This document shows positions 41,902 to 49,439 of a DNA stretch of 64,000 nt, one piece after another. This DNA is from Massilia eurypsychrophila. Its GTDB lineage: Bacteria > Pseudomonadota > Gammaproteobacteria > Burkholderiales > Burkholderiaceae_D. Where the stretch lies: NCBI RefSeq assembly GCF_002760655.1, contig NZ_PDOC01000003.1, positions 62,001 to 126,000 of the forward strand, in the 5' to 3' direction. The notes under the pieces were generated by a model. It saw nothing but the letters and a program-made list of their open reading frames with translations, was not told the origin of the DNA and did not search any database. Positions within the stretch are counted from its first letter, which is position 1; every line of letters begins with the position of its first letter. The position numbers and the translations under genes were made by a program.

Positions 41902-43773
41902 ATGTCCGAAGTCATTCCAACCGTACCCGCCGAAGCTAAACCGGATCCGCGCGCGCTGGTGCTGGCCACCGTCGCCAAGCTGCCCAACCTGCCGGGCGTG
42001 TACCGCTATTTCGACGCTAACGACGCCGTGCTCTACGTCGGCAAGGCGCGCGACCTCAAAAAACGCGTCTCGAGCTACTTCCAGAAGAATCTGGCTAGCC
42101 CGCGCATCTCGATCATGGTCGAGCGCATCGCGCGGCTCGAGACCACCGTCACCAACAGCGAAGCCGAAGCGCTGATCCTGGAAAACAACCTGATCAAGGC
42201 GCTCAAGCCGCGCTTTAACATCCTGTTTCGCGACGATAAGTCGTACCCGTACCTGAAGATCAGCGGCCAGGACGTGCCGCGCATGGCGTACTACCGCGGT
42301 GCGCTCGACAAGAAAAGCCAATATTTCGGCCCGTTCCCGAGCGCGTGGGCGGTGAAGGAATCGATGCAGATCCTGCAGAAGGTGTTCATGCTGCGCACCT
42401 GCGAGGACAGCGTGTATTCGAACCGCACGCGTCCCTGCCTGCTGCACCAGATCGGCCGCTGCAGCGCGCCGTGCGTGGCCAACATCACCACGGAAGACTA
42501 TCGCATCGACGTCGAAAACGCCGGAAAATTTTTGCGCGGGCGCCAGACCGAAGTGATGGCCGACCTCGAGAAGAAGATGCATGGCTATGCCGAGCAGCTC
42601 AAGTTCGAGCAGGCCGCCGCGGTGCGCAACCAGATCCAGTCGCTGTCGAAAGTGCTGCACCAGCAAAGCATGGAGACGGCCGGCGACGCCGACGTCGACA
42701 TCATCGCCGTGGTGGTGCAGGGCGGTAAAGCCTGCGTCAACCTGGCGATGGTGCGCGGCGGGCGCCACCTGGGCGACCGCGCCTATTTTCCGAGCCAAGT
42801 GATGGAAGCGATCGCCGAGGCGCCGATCGAGGTGGAGGTGCTGGCCGCATTCCTGGCGCAGCACTACAGCGAAAAATTCATCCCCGGCACGCTGATCCTG
42901 AACATCGACTTCGACCAGCCGGCCCTGATGATGGCGCTCGCCGAGCAGTGCGGCCACCGCATCAACCTGATTTTCCAGCCGCAGGAGCCGCGCCGCCAGT
43001 GGCTCGAGATGGCGGTCAAGGGCGCCGAACTGTCGCTGGCGCGCCTGCTGTCCGAGCAGGGCTCGCAGCAGTCGCGCACCCGCGCGCTGGCCGAGGCGCT
43101 GACGCTCGACCTGGACGACCTCGACGCCTTGCGCGTGGAGTGTTTCGACATCAGCCACACGATGGGCGAAGCGACCCAGGCCTCGTGCGTGGTGTTCCAC
43201 CACCACGCGATGCAAAACAGCGAGTACCGGCGCTACAACATCAACGGCATCACGCCGGGCGACGATTACGCGGCGATGCGCCAGGTACTGATGCGCCGCT
43301 ACGAAAAAGTCGTCAATAACGAGGGCGTCATGCCCGATGTGGTGCTGATCGACGGCGGCAAGGGCCAGATCGAGATGGCGCGCCAGGTGTTTGCCGAACT
43401 GGGGCTCGACATCAGCCTGATCGTCGGCGTGGCGAAGGGGGAAGCTCGGCGCGTGGGCCTCGAGACGCTGCTGTTTGTCGACGGCCGCGCGGCCCAGGAG
43501 CTGGGCAAGGACTCGGCGGCGCTGATGCTGGTGGCCTTGATCCGCGACGAGGCGCACCGCTTCGCCATCACCGGCATGCGCGCCAAGCGCGCCAAGGCGC
43601 GCCAGACGTCGCAGCTGGAGGAGATCGAGGGCATCGGCGCCAAGCGGCGCCAGCGCCTGCTGGCGCGCTTTGGCGGCCTGCGCGGCGTCGCCAGCGCCAG
43701 CGTCGAAGACCTGAAGTCGGTCGAGGGCATCTCCACCTCGCTGGCCGAAGAAATCTACAAGCAGCTGCATTGA
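41902..43773 (+). CDS. uvrC: excinuclease ABC subunit C
   Basis: UvrC makes both incisions in nucleotide excision repair. The 623-residue product has the N-terminal GIY-YIG nuclease ([20 protein letters not shown]), a UVR segment near 205-240 ([20 protein letters not shown]), the RNase H-like 5' nuclease domain ([20 protein letters not shown]) and a C-terminal helix-hairpin-helix pair ([26 protein letters not shown]). Length and order match the family. Confidence 0.97.
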   Translation: MSEVIPTVPAEAKPDPRALVLATVAKLPNLPGVYRYFDANDAVLYVGKARDLKKRVSSYFQKNLASPRISIMVERIARLETTVTNSEAEALILENNLIKALKPRFNILFRDDKSYPYLKISGQDVPRMAYYRGALDKKSQYFGPFPSAWAVKESMQILQKVFMLRTCEDSVYSNRTRPCLLHQIGRCSAPCVANITTEDYRIDVENAGKFLRGRQTEVMADLEKKMHGYAEQLKFEQAAAVRNQIQSLSKVLHQQSMETAGDADVDIIAVVVQGGKACVNLAMVRGGRHLGDRAYFPSQVMEAIAEAPIEVEVLAAFLAQHYSEKFIPGTLILNIDFDQPALMMALAEQCGHRINLIFQPQEPRRQWLEMAVKGAELSLARLLSEQGSQQSRTRALAEALTLDLDDLDALRVECFDISHTMGEATQASCVVFHHHAMQNSEYRRYNINGITPGDDYAAMRQVLMRRYEKVVNNEGVMPDVVLIDGGKGQIEMARQVFAELGLDISLIVGVAKGEARRVGLETLLFVDGRAAQELGKDSAALMLVALIRDEAHRFAITGMRAKRAKARQTSQLEEIEGIGAKRRQRLLARFGGLRGVASASVEDLKSVEGISTSLAEEIYKQLH

Positions 43774-43962
43774 GGCGCGCCGCAGAAATCGCGACGGTAA
43801 ATACGCGCATAAGCCAATCAACGTCGTTCCCGGGCTCGGCGCCCCCCCTTGGCGGGAATCCACGCTGAGTGCGCTTTTGCTTCAACCTAACTGGTCTATT
43901 AAGCAATAGCACGGTAGACTAGCGGCGCACCCATTTCTAACAGTAACCAGCTCACGCGCCCT

Positions 43963-44547
43963 ATGCCTTTTAACATCCCGATTCTTCTGACCTGGTTACG
44001 CGTCGCACTGATCCCGCTCGTGGTCGGCGTTTACTACTTGCCGCTGCACTGGCTGCCGCGCTCCGACCAGGACCTGGCCGCCACGATTGTGTTCATCGTC
44101 GCCGCCATCACCGACTGGTTCGACGGCTTCCTGGCGCGGCGCTGGAACCAGACCTCGGCGTTCGGCGCCTTCCTCGATCCGGTGGCCGACAAGCTGATGG
44201 TGACCGGCGCGCTGCTGGTGCTGGTGCACCTGGACCGGGTCGACCATTTCATCGCCTTCATCATCATCGGCCGCGAGATCGCCATCTCGGCGCTGCGCGA
44301 GTGGATGGCGCAGATCGGCGCCTCGCGTTCGGTGGCGGTCAGCTCGCTCGGCAAGATCAAGACGGCGGCGCAGATGACGGCGATCCCGATGCTGCTGTTT
44401 CACGACGTGCTGTTCGGCGTCGTCGACACTCAGCTGATGGGCGAAGCGTTCCTCTACATCGCCGCCATCCTGACGGTCTGGTCGATGTTTTACTACATGC
44501 GGCTGGCCTGGCCGCTGATCAAGGAAAAGGCCGGCGCGCTCGATTGA
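43963..44547 (+). CDS. pgsA: phosphatidylglycerophosphate synthase
   Basis: PgsA makes phosphatidylglycerol phosphate from CDP-diacylglycerol. The 194-residue membrane protein carries the CDP-alcohol phosphotransferase signature DGx2ARx8Gx3Dx3D in WFDGFLARRWNQTSAFGAF followed by LDPVADK, and has about four to five hydrophobic segments. The uvrC-pgsA order followed by tRNA-Gly is standard in Proteobacteria. Confidence 0.96.
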   Translation: MPFNIPILLTWLRVALIPLVVGVYYLPLHWLPRSDQDLAATIVFIVAAITDWFDGFLARRWNQTSAFGAFLDPVADKLMVTGALLVLVHLDRVDHFIAFIIIGREIAISALREWMAQIGASRSVAVSSLGKIKTAAQMTAIPMLLFHDVLFGVVDTQLMGEAFLYIAAILTVWSMFYYMRLAWPLIKEKAGALD

Positions 44548-44567
44548 TAAATCGACAGCGCGTCGCC

Positions 44568-44595
44568 TTGACAACCGGTCAGGATGATCTATAAT
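44568..44595 (+). promoter_or_regulatory. consensus sigma-70 promoter of the tRNA-Gly cluster
   Basis: Perfect TTGACA (44568-44573) and TATAAT (44590-44595) boxes are spaced 16 bp apart, 21 bp before the first tRNA-Gly. Confidence 0.85.
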
Positions 44596-44616
44596 GCCTG
44601 CCTGTTGTGACACGAT

Positions 44617-44692
44617 GCGGGAGTAGCTCAGTTGGTAGAGCGCAACCTTGCCAAGGTTGAGGTCGAGAGTTCGAGACTCTTCTCCCGCTCCA
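44617..44692 (+). tRNA. tRNA-Gly (anticodon GCC), copy 1
   Basis: A 76-nt cloverleaf with encoded CCA; anticodon GCC at 44650-44652. It is identical to the copies at 44766 and 44888. The strong promoter at 44568 drives it. Confidence 0.97.
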
Positions 44693-44721
44693 GAAATGGA
44701 AAAATCGTCGTCAGGTTATCC

Positions 44722-44750
44722 TTGAAAATGAGCACCTTTTCTGCGATAAT
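44722..44750 (+). promoter_or_regulatory. promoter-like element before tRNA-Gly copy 2
   Basis: TTGAAA (44722-44727) and GATAAT (44745-44750) spaced 17 bp lie 15 bp before the second copy. This suggests that the copies can be transcribed separately. Confidence 0.5.
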
Positions 44751-44765
44751 CGTTGTCTTGCAAAT

Positions 44766-44841
44766 GCGGGAGTAGCTCAGTTGGTAGAGCGCAACCTTGC
44801 CAAGGTTGAGGTCGAGAGTTCGAGACTCTTCTCCCGCTCCA
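44766..44841 (+). tRNA. tRNA-Gly (anticodon GCC), copy 2
   Basis: Identical in all 76 bases to copy 1, with encoded CCA. The 73-bp spacer is different from the next spacer, so only the gene itself is repeated. Confidence 0.97.
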
Positions 44842-44845
44842 GTGC

Positions 44846-44874
44846 TTCACTGGGGATTGCAGTAGTAGTAAAAT
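44846..44874 (+). promoter_or_regulatory. weak promoter-like element before tRNA-Gly copy 3
   Basis: TTCACT (44846-44851) and TAAAAT (44869-44874) spaced 17 bp lie 13 bp before the third copy. Confidence 0.35.
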
Positions 44875-44887
44875 GTATGGCTCCAAT

Positions 44888-44963
44888 GCGGGAGTAGCTC
44901 AGTTGGTAGAGCGCAACCTTGCCAAGGTTGAGGTCGAGAGTTCGAGACTCTTCTCCCGCTCCA
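44888..44963 (+). tRNA. tRNA-Gly (anticodon GCC), copy 3
   Basis: Identical in all 76 bases to copies 1 and 2, with encoded CCA. A terminator follows 7 bp after the CCA. Confidence 0.97.
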
Positions 44964-44970
44964 GAATTCT

Positions 44971-44997
44971 AAAAGGGAAGCCTGGCTTCCCTTTTTT
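44971..44997 (+). terminator. terminator after the tRNA-Gly cluster
   Basis: AAAAGGGAAGCC pairs with GGCTTCCCTTTT, followed by further T residues. No promoter is obvious between it and tRNA-Cys, so some readthrough may serve that gene. Confidence 0.8.
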
Positions 44998-45039
44998 GAT
45001 GCAGCTCCCAGCAGGGTAGCGGCGCAATCAGTACCCTCT

Positions 45040-45113
45040 GGCGAGGTAGCAAAGAGGTTATGCAGCGGCCTGCAAAGCCGTTTAGACGGGTTCGATTCCC
45101 GTCCTCGCCTCCA
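45040..45113 (+). tRNA. tRNA-Cys (anticodon GCA)
   Basis: A 74-nt cloverleaf: acceptor GGCGAGG/CCTCGCC, anticodon GCA at 45072-45074, T-loop GGTTCGATTCC and encoded CCA. tRNA-Gly and tRNA-Cys next to pgsA is a common arrangement. Confidence 0.96.
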
Positions 45114-45154
45114 GAATTTCATGCTCAAATAATCTATTTTGAGCGGTGACAAGA

Positions 45155-45189
45155 AAGCCAACTTCTGTTCCGGAAGTTGGCTTTTTTTT
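45155..45189 (+). terminator. terminator after tRNA-Cys
   Basis: AAGCCAACTTC pairs with GAAGTTGGCTT, followed by TTTTTTTG. It separates the tRNA cluster from the convergent arsenic operon. Confidence 0.88.
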
Positions 45190-45237
45190 GCTCCGATTCG
45201 GCAGGGAAGTTGGATCCGGCCGCGCACTAACCGGTTG

Positions 45238-46272
45238 TCAGCAGCAGGGAACGGCGGCTGCGTCCGGTTTGTCGAAGGGCAGCTCGCCGCCGCAGCCCGG
45301 GAACAGGCCGTAATGCCTGCTGAAGTCGCCGATGAAATCGAAATGCGCGCGGAAGCGTGAATCGTGCAGCATGCGAAATGTGTTCCCGCACACCGGGAAC
45401 ACGCGTCCCGTCTCTATGTTGTGATGCTTGTCGAGCACAAAACGGTTGGCGGTTCCGGCAATGCTGCCGCGGTACACGACCGCCTGGCCGTAATCCTCGC
45501 ACGCACTTTCCAATCCATCCACCTTGAACAACCGGTAGGTCGCCGAGTGAAAACCGATCCCTTTGGCGCGGGCAGCTAGTTCCGGGTTGGTGATGTCGAG
45601 CGGGCGGTCCGCGGTCAGGCGCGGGTCGTCAAAGCCATGTTTATTGGCCAGGCGCAGGAAATCATTCCAGTACAGCGCGCCACCCAGGCACTCGCCGTAC
45701 AGCACCGGGTCGTTTCTGACGTCGTCGGGCACCCGGCGGTCGGCATACACATCGGAAAAATAAAACTCGCCGCCGGTCTTGAGCAGCCGGTTGACGTCGC
45801 GCAGTACTGCATCCTTATCGGGCGACAGGTTAACCACGCAGTTGGAAACGATGACGTCGAAGCTGCCTGGCTCCAGGTTAAGTTCGGCAAGCCGCTCGAT
45901 GTAACCGTGCAAAAACTTCACGTTGTCGTAGCCTACGGTATCACGGTGATACTGCTGGTGGCGGCGCGCGACGGCCAGCTGCTCGTCGGTCATGTCGACT
46001 CCGATCACCTCGCCGGTCGGCCCCACCAGTTGCGCGAGCGCATACACGTCGCGCCCGGAACCGCAGCCGAGGTCGAGCACGCGGCATCCTTCGAGCAGGG
46101 GCGGGCAGACCAGGCCGCAGCCGTAGTAGCGCTCCAGCACTTCGGGGTGTATCCGCGACAGCAACGGCTTGAGCCATGCCGGCACCTGGCTGATGTCGCA
46201 GCATGCGCTGGTTTGCAGGTCCCCGGTACGTTGCAGCGTCTTGCCGTAGTATTCCTGAACGATGTCATGCAT
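45238..46272 (-). CDS. arsM: arsenite S-adenosylmethionine methyltransferase
   Basis: ArsM adds methyl groups from SAM to As(III). The 344-residue product has the SAM loop VLDLGCGSGRD at 65-75 and the cysteines that bind arsenic in the family: Cys24/25, Cys52 in YYGCGL, Cys145 in SNCVVNLSPDK and Cys195 in YGECLGGAL. The VFPVCGNTFRML segment near 291 belongs to the C-terminal domain, and the protein ends in a Cys-Cys pair. The ATG at 46272 has an AGGAG site; the frame remains open upstream only by chance. It is the last gene of the ten-gene operon and lies 19 bp after the FAD oxidoreductase. Confidence 0.93.
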   Translation of the reverse strand: MHDIVQEYYGKTLQRTGDLQTSACCDISQVPAWLKPLLSRIHPEVLERYYGCGLVCPPLLEGCRVLDLGCGSGRDVYALAQLVGPTGEVIGVDMTDEQLAVARRHQQYHRDTVGYDNVKFLHGYIERLAELNLEPGSFDVIVSNCVVNLSPDKDAVLRDVNRLLKTGGEFYFSDVYADRRVPDDVRNDPVLYGECLGGALYWNDFLRLANKHGFDDPRLTADRPLDITNPELAARAKGIGFHSATYRLFKVDGLESACEDYGQAVVYRGSIAGTANRFVLDKHHNIETGRVFPVCGNTFRMLHDSRFRAHFDFIGDFSRHYGLFPGCGGELPFDKPDAAAVPCC

Positions 46273-46291
46273 ATTGCTCTCCTGAGGGTCT

Positions 46292-47419
46292 TCACGCGCT
46301 GTGCTCCGGCGCGCGGTTGTAACGGTTGATGAATGTGCGGTCGAGCGCTTGCTTCCAGCGCCAGACCCATTTTCCCTGGCATGAGAAAGGCCCCCAGGCT
46401 GCGACGGCGTGCGCGTCGCCGGTGCCCAGCAATACCAGGTGGCGCCGCTGCGGGGTGAACGTCTGCAGCGCGCCGGCGCGCAGGGCGGCGCGCAGATTAT
46501 GCGAAAGCACAGGCCCCATGCGCACGGCAAATACGCCCGCTTTCGGCAGCGGCTTCTCGAAGCTGGCGCAGTCGCCCGCGGCAAAAATGTTCGGATGCGA
46601 CACCGATCGCAGCGTGCCGTCGACCCTGACGAACCCGTCGTCATGCGCCAGCCCGGATGCGGCGGGCCAGCCGTGTGCCCGCGGCCCCGCGGCCCAGAGC
46701 ACGACGTCGGCGTCCAGCATGCGGCCGTCGCGGCTCCAGACGCCGGCATCGTCGATGCGCTCCGCTGCGAAGTCATGAAGGACGCGCACGCCATGCTGCT
46801 GCAGTTGGGCTGCGATCCTGCGGCCGGCGCCGGCCGCCAGCTGCGCCAGCAAGGCGCTTCCCTGGGTCGCCAGGACGTAATCGAATGCGACCCGGGGCGC
46901 CCATTTCGCCAGCTGGTGCCGAACCGCGAGCACGCTTTCGGTGCCGGCCGCGCCGCCGCCGATCATCACGACACGGAAGGTCACATCGGCCGGCAGACTG
47001 CTGACAGTGGCGCGCAGAACCTCCCAGCGTTCCCTGAGCGCTGCCAGCGGGCGCGTCGGCAGCAGGCGCGCACTGGCGGCGCCGGGCGGCGTCGAGGTTG
47101 AGCCGATGTCGAGCGAGAGCACGTCATACGGCAGTGATGCGCCGCTGGCGAGCTGCAAGCGCGACGCTGCGAGGTCGATGCCGGTAGCGCGGTCGATGCG
47201 CAGCGTGGCGCCTGCCCGGCGGCACAAGCGAGCGAAGTCGACGCAGCACTGCTCCCATCGGTAATGCCCGGCCATCCATCCCGGCACCATGCCGGAGTAG
47301 GGCGCGAGCGGCTCGGGCGACACCAGCGTCACCGCGATGTCGCCCGCCTTGTCGCCGGCCAGCTCGAACAATACCTTTGCGTGGGAGTGGCCAGCGCCGA
47401 CAAGTAGCAGTCGCTTCAT
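46292..47419 (-). CDS. FAD-dependent oxidoreductase, SelD N-domain-like (NDH-2 relative)
   Basis: The 375-residue protein starts KRLLLVGAGHSHAKVLFELA, the signature of the oxidoreductases that are found alone or fused to the N-terminus of selenophosphate synthetase. A second dinucleotide loop VVMIGGGAAGTESVLAV lies near 150, and the FAD-binding FAAGDCASF near 285. It is related to type II NADH dehydrogenases. In this operon it might supply electrons for As(V) or thiol reduction; that is inference. Its ATG overlaps the upstream stop (ATGA at 47419-47416). No selD gene is nearby. Confidence 0.82.
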   Translation of the reverse strand: MKRLLLVGAGHSHAKVLFELAGDKAGDIAVTLVSPEPLAPYSGMVPGWMAGHYRWEQCCVDFARLCRRAGATLRIDRATGIDLAASRLQLASGASLPYDVLSLDIGSTSTPPGAASARLLPTRPLAALRERWEVLRATVSSLPADVTFRVVMIGGGAAGTESVLAVRHQLAKWAPRVAFDYVLATQGSALLAQLAAGAGRRIAAQLQQHGVRVLHDFAAERIDDAGVWSRDGRMLDADVVLWAAGPRAHGWPAASGLAHDDGFVRVDGTLRSVSHPNIFAAGDCASFEKPLPKAGVFAVRMGPVLSHNLRAALRAGALQTFTPQRRHLVLLGTGDAHAVAAWGPFSCQGKWVWRWKQALDRTFINRYNRAPEHSA

Positions 47420-48147
47420 TTGGGGGGGCGCTCGCCGTCTGCGAGGAACTCGATGTCGCCATACCAGGCAAGAGCGCGGCTTGCCGTATTGTCGGTATCG
47501 GTGGCGATCGCCAGCGCAACGACGTGCGGCGCCTCTTCGCCGAACGCGGCGCGGAAATCGGCGCGCAGGTCGCGCATTTCCGTCACCCATTGGTTGGCCT
47601 GGCCGGCGCCGCTGCGTACCACGACCATGCGCGCCCGGTCCGTATAGGTGTTGGGCTGGATGGTGCCCACCGGATGCCTGTTGTCCCAGACGTAGTTGAG
47701 GGCAGCTGCCGGAATCGGCTGGCCATGGAGCGATTCGGCCAGCTTCATTTTGATGCGGGTCGATAGCGGCAAGCGCGAGGCTGGATAGTCGAACATCACG
47801 TAGATGCGGGCCGCATAATCGTCGCCGCTCTTTTGCGTCATGTCGGCGCCGGCGACCGGCGCGGCCACTTTCCATCGCCAGCGCAGCAACGGATAGCGCC
47901 GGGTATCGACACGGATCGTATGGATCAGTCCTGACATGGACTTGTCGGCGTCGGCCCTGAGCACGGTGTGGTCCGCGTCCCGCACCAGCGTGTACTGCGT
48001 AGTGGCGGCTTTCGGCGATGGCTTGAGCACCTTCCAGCCTTCGATCGAGGTGCCTTGCGGCATGCCCGAAAAAGCCGGGACGACAGGCGCCGCGAAGGCC
48101 ATGCACGGCGCCAGGGCGACGACTGCGGTCGCGCGCCACGTCTTCAT
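47416..48147 (-). CDS. DUF3047 secreted protein
   Basis: The 243-residue product has a signal peptide (about 1-20, MKTWRATAVVALAPCMAFAA) and then the DUF3047 beta-rich domain: RYPLLRWRWKV near 85, DDYAARIYVMFDYP near 110, and NYVWDNRHPVGTIQPNTYT near 150. The family is found in envelope and polysaccharide settings without a proven function. ATG at 48147 overlaps the stop of the previous gene (ATGA), so translation is coupled; a GTG at 48156 is an alternative. Its place in the operon suggests handling of the product at the periplasm. Confidence 0.8.
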   Translation of the reverse strand: MKTWRATAVVALAPCMAFAAPVVPAFSGMPQGTSIEGWKVLKPSPKAATTQYTLVRDADHTVLRADADKSMSGLIHTIRVDTRRYPLLRWRWKVAAPVAGADMTQKSGDDYAARIYVMFDYPASRLPLSTRIKMKLAESLHGQPIPAAALNYVWDNRHPVGTIQPNTYTDRARMVVVRSGAGQANQWVTEMRDLRADFRAAFGEEAPHVVALAIATDTDNTASRALAWYGDIEFLADGERPPK

Positions 48148-48758
48148 GCGAGCCACCCTGCGGGAACGTGGACCAGGTCTTGCGGTTCATCGACATCGTG
48201 CAGGGTCGCCAGTTCGCACAGCGTCAGACCAAGCGCACTGGCACGGCAACGCGTCTGCGCCATCACCCTCGAGGTGCTCCAGTCGATATCATCGAATAGC
48301 CCAGGCGCCAGGCGCGCCAAGCCGACCAGCGCATAGCCGCCGTCCGCGGCCGGGGCGAAAACGGCGTCATGGCCATTCAGCGCCACGGCTGCCCGCCGCA
48401 GGACGGCGGCATCGAGCGCCGGCGCATCGGTGCCGATCAGGATCACGCTGCGGTGGCGCGCAAGCCCGCGGCCAAAGGCGTGCTGCATCCGCCGGCCCAG
48501 ATCGCCGTCGCCTTGGCGGGTGAGGGAGACGGCAGCGTGACTGGCTGCACGCTGGAATTGGTTATGGGTCGCGTCTGGCGAACAGCACAGCTCGACCTGT
48601 CCCAATGCCGATTCCAGCGCGCTTGCGACCGTGTGCTCGAGCATGCGTGACGCCAGCCGCGCAGTGGCGGCATCGCCGAGCGCAGGCGCGAGACGCGTCT
48701 TGGCATAACCGGCAACGGGGGCTTTGGCAAATATGATGAGCAGGCATGTGTCGTTCAA
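48144..48758 (-). CDS. TIGR04282-type arsenosugar glycosyltransferase/nucleotidyltransferase-like protein (DUF2064)
   Basis: The 204-residue product begins CLLIIFAKAPVAGYAKTRL, a nucleotidyltransferase-like loop typical of DUF2064, with VILIGTDAPALD near 103 as the metal-binding strand and FAPAADGGYALVGL near 132. Members are repeatedly linked with ArsS and with the TIGR04283 glycosyltransferase in arsenosugar clusters. The start is the rare TTG at 48758, overlapping the previous stop (TTGA), with GGAG 8 bp upstream. Enzyme activity is unproven; it may activate the sugar acceptor. Confidence 0.85.
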   Translation of the reverse strand: MNDTCLLIIFAKAPVAGYAKTRLAPALGDAATARLASRMLEHTVASALESALGQVELCCSPDATHNQFQRAASHAAVSLTRQGDGDLGRRMQHAFGRGLARHRSVILIGTDAPALDAAVLRRAAVALNGHDAVFAPAADGGYALVGLARLAPGLFDDIDWSTSRVMAQTRCRASALGLTLCELATLHDVDEPQDLVHVPAGWLA

Positions 48759-49438
48759 CGGAGGTACTCCTTTGCAAGGATTTCTGCGCCTGTGCCGCGC
48801 CAGTAGCGCCACATCAGGAAAATGGTCGGCCATACGCCGCCGGTGTCCCAACGGCGGCCAGAAGTGACGACACGCTGTTTCAGGCACGAAGGCGCCGATT
48901 GGCGCTTGAGGCGCCGCGACAATTCGATGTCTTCCATGAGCGGCTGCGCGGGAAAGCCGCCGGCGGCGAAAAAAGCGTCGCGCCGCACGAAGATGGCCTG
49001 GTCCCCCGTGGCAATTCCCGTCAGCCGCGATCGCCAGTTCATCATGAACGCGATCACGGCGAGCATCGGCGAGCGGCCAGCGATCGCCACATCGAACCGG
49101 CCCCATGCGTGTTTGCCGCCGTTCAGCGCGTGCAGGACCAGAACATCGGCGTCGGCCGGCAATACCGTATCCGCGTGCAGAAACAACAGGTTTTCGCCAT
49201 GGGCGGCGGCCGCGCCGGCATTCATTTGCAAGGCGCGCCCGCGTGGGGCGCACACCAACTGGTCGGCCAGCGCGGTTGCCAGCGTCACGCTGGCGTCAGT
49301 GCTGCCGCCATCTGCGACGATTATTTCTGCGCCGCGTGCGCACATCGCCTTCAGGGCAGCCAGTGTCGACTCGATGCTGGCCGCTTCGTTCAGCACCGGC
49401 ACGATGATCGACAACGCGATGGGAGCGTGATCGTCCAC
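48755..49438 (-). CDS. TIGR04283-type arsenosugar family-2 glycosyltransferase
   Basis: The 227-residue GT-A protein starts ALSIIVPVLNEAASIE and has ADGGSTDASV near 45, the LFLHADTVLP metal site near 82 and the GDQAIFVRRDAFFAAGGFP and MEDIELSRRL motifs near 141-165, all canonical for family 2. The GTG start at 49438 is one base after the upstream stop and has an AGGA site 9 bp before it. The next gene begins in its stop codon. The proposed job is to add or build the aglycone of the arsenosugar. Confidence 0.87.
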   Translation of the reverse strand: MDDHAPIALSIIVPVLNEAASIESTLAALKAMCARGAEIIVADGGSTDASVTLATALADQLVCAPRGRALQMNAGAAAAHGENLLFLHADTVLPADADVLVLHALNGGKHAWGRFDVAIAGRSPMLAVIAFMMNWRSRLTGIATGDQAIFVRRDAFFAAGGFPAQPLMEDIELSRRLKRQSAPSCLKQRVVTSGRRWDTGGVWPTIFLMWRYWRGTGAEILAKEYLR

Positions 49439-49439
49439 G

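Noticed and set aside
41887-43863. Minus-strand open frame of 658 codons opposite uvrC
   Set aside because: Same reason; the translation mirrors uvrC codons and is His/Gln/Val-rich without domains.
44617-44963. Regularly spaced identical 76-bp repeats (CRISPR-like at first sight)
   Set aside because: The repeats are complete tRNA-Gly genes, with unequal spacers of 73 and 46 bp.
45040-45113. tRNA-Cys as the attachment site of the integrase stump at 55819
   Set aside because: No repeat of the tRNA 3' end was seen near 55.8-58.2 kb, and the stump is 10 kb away.
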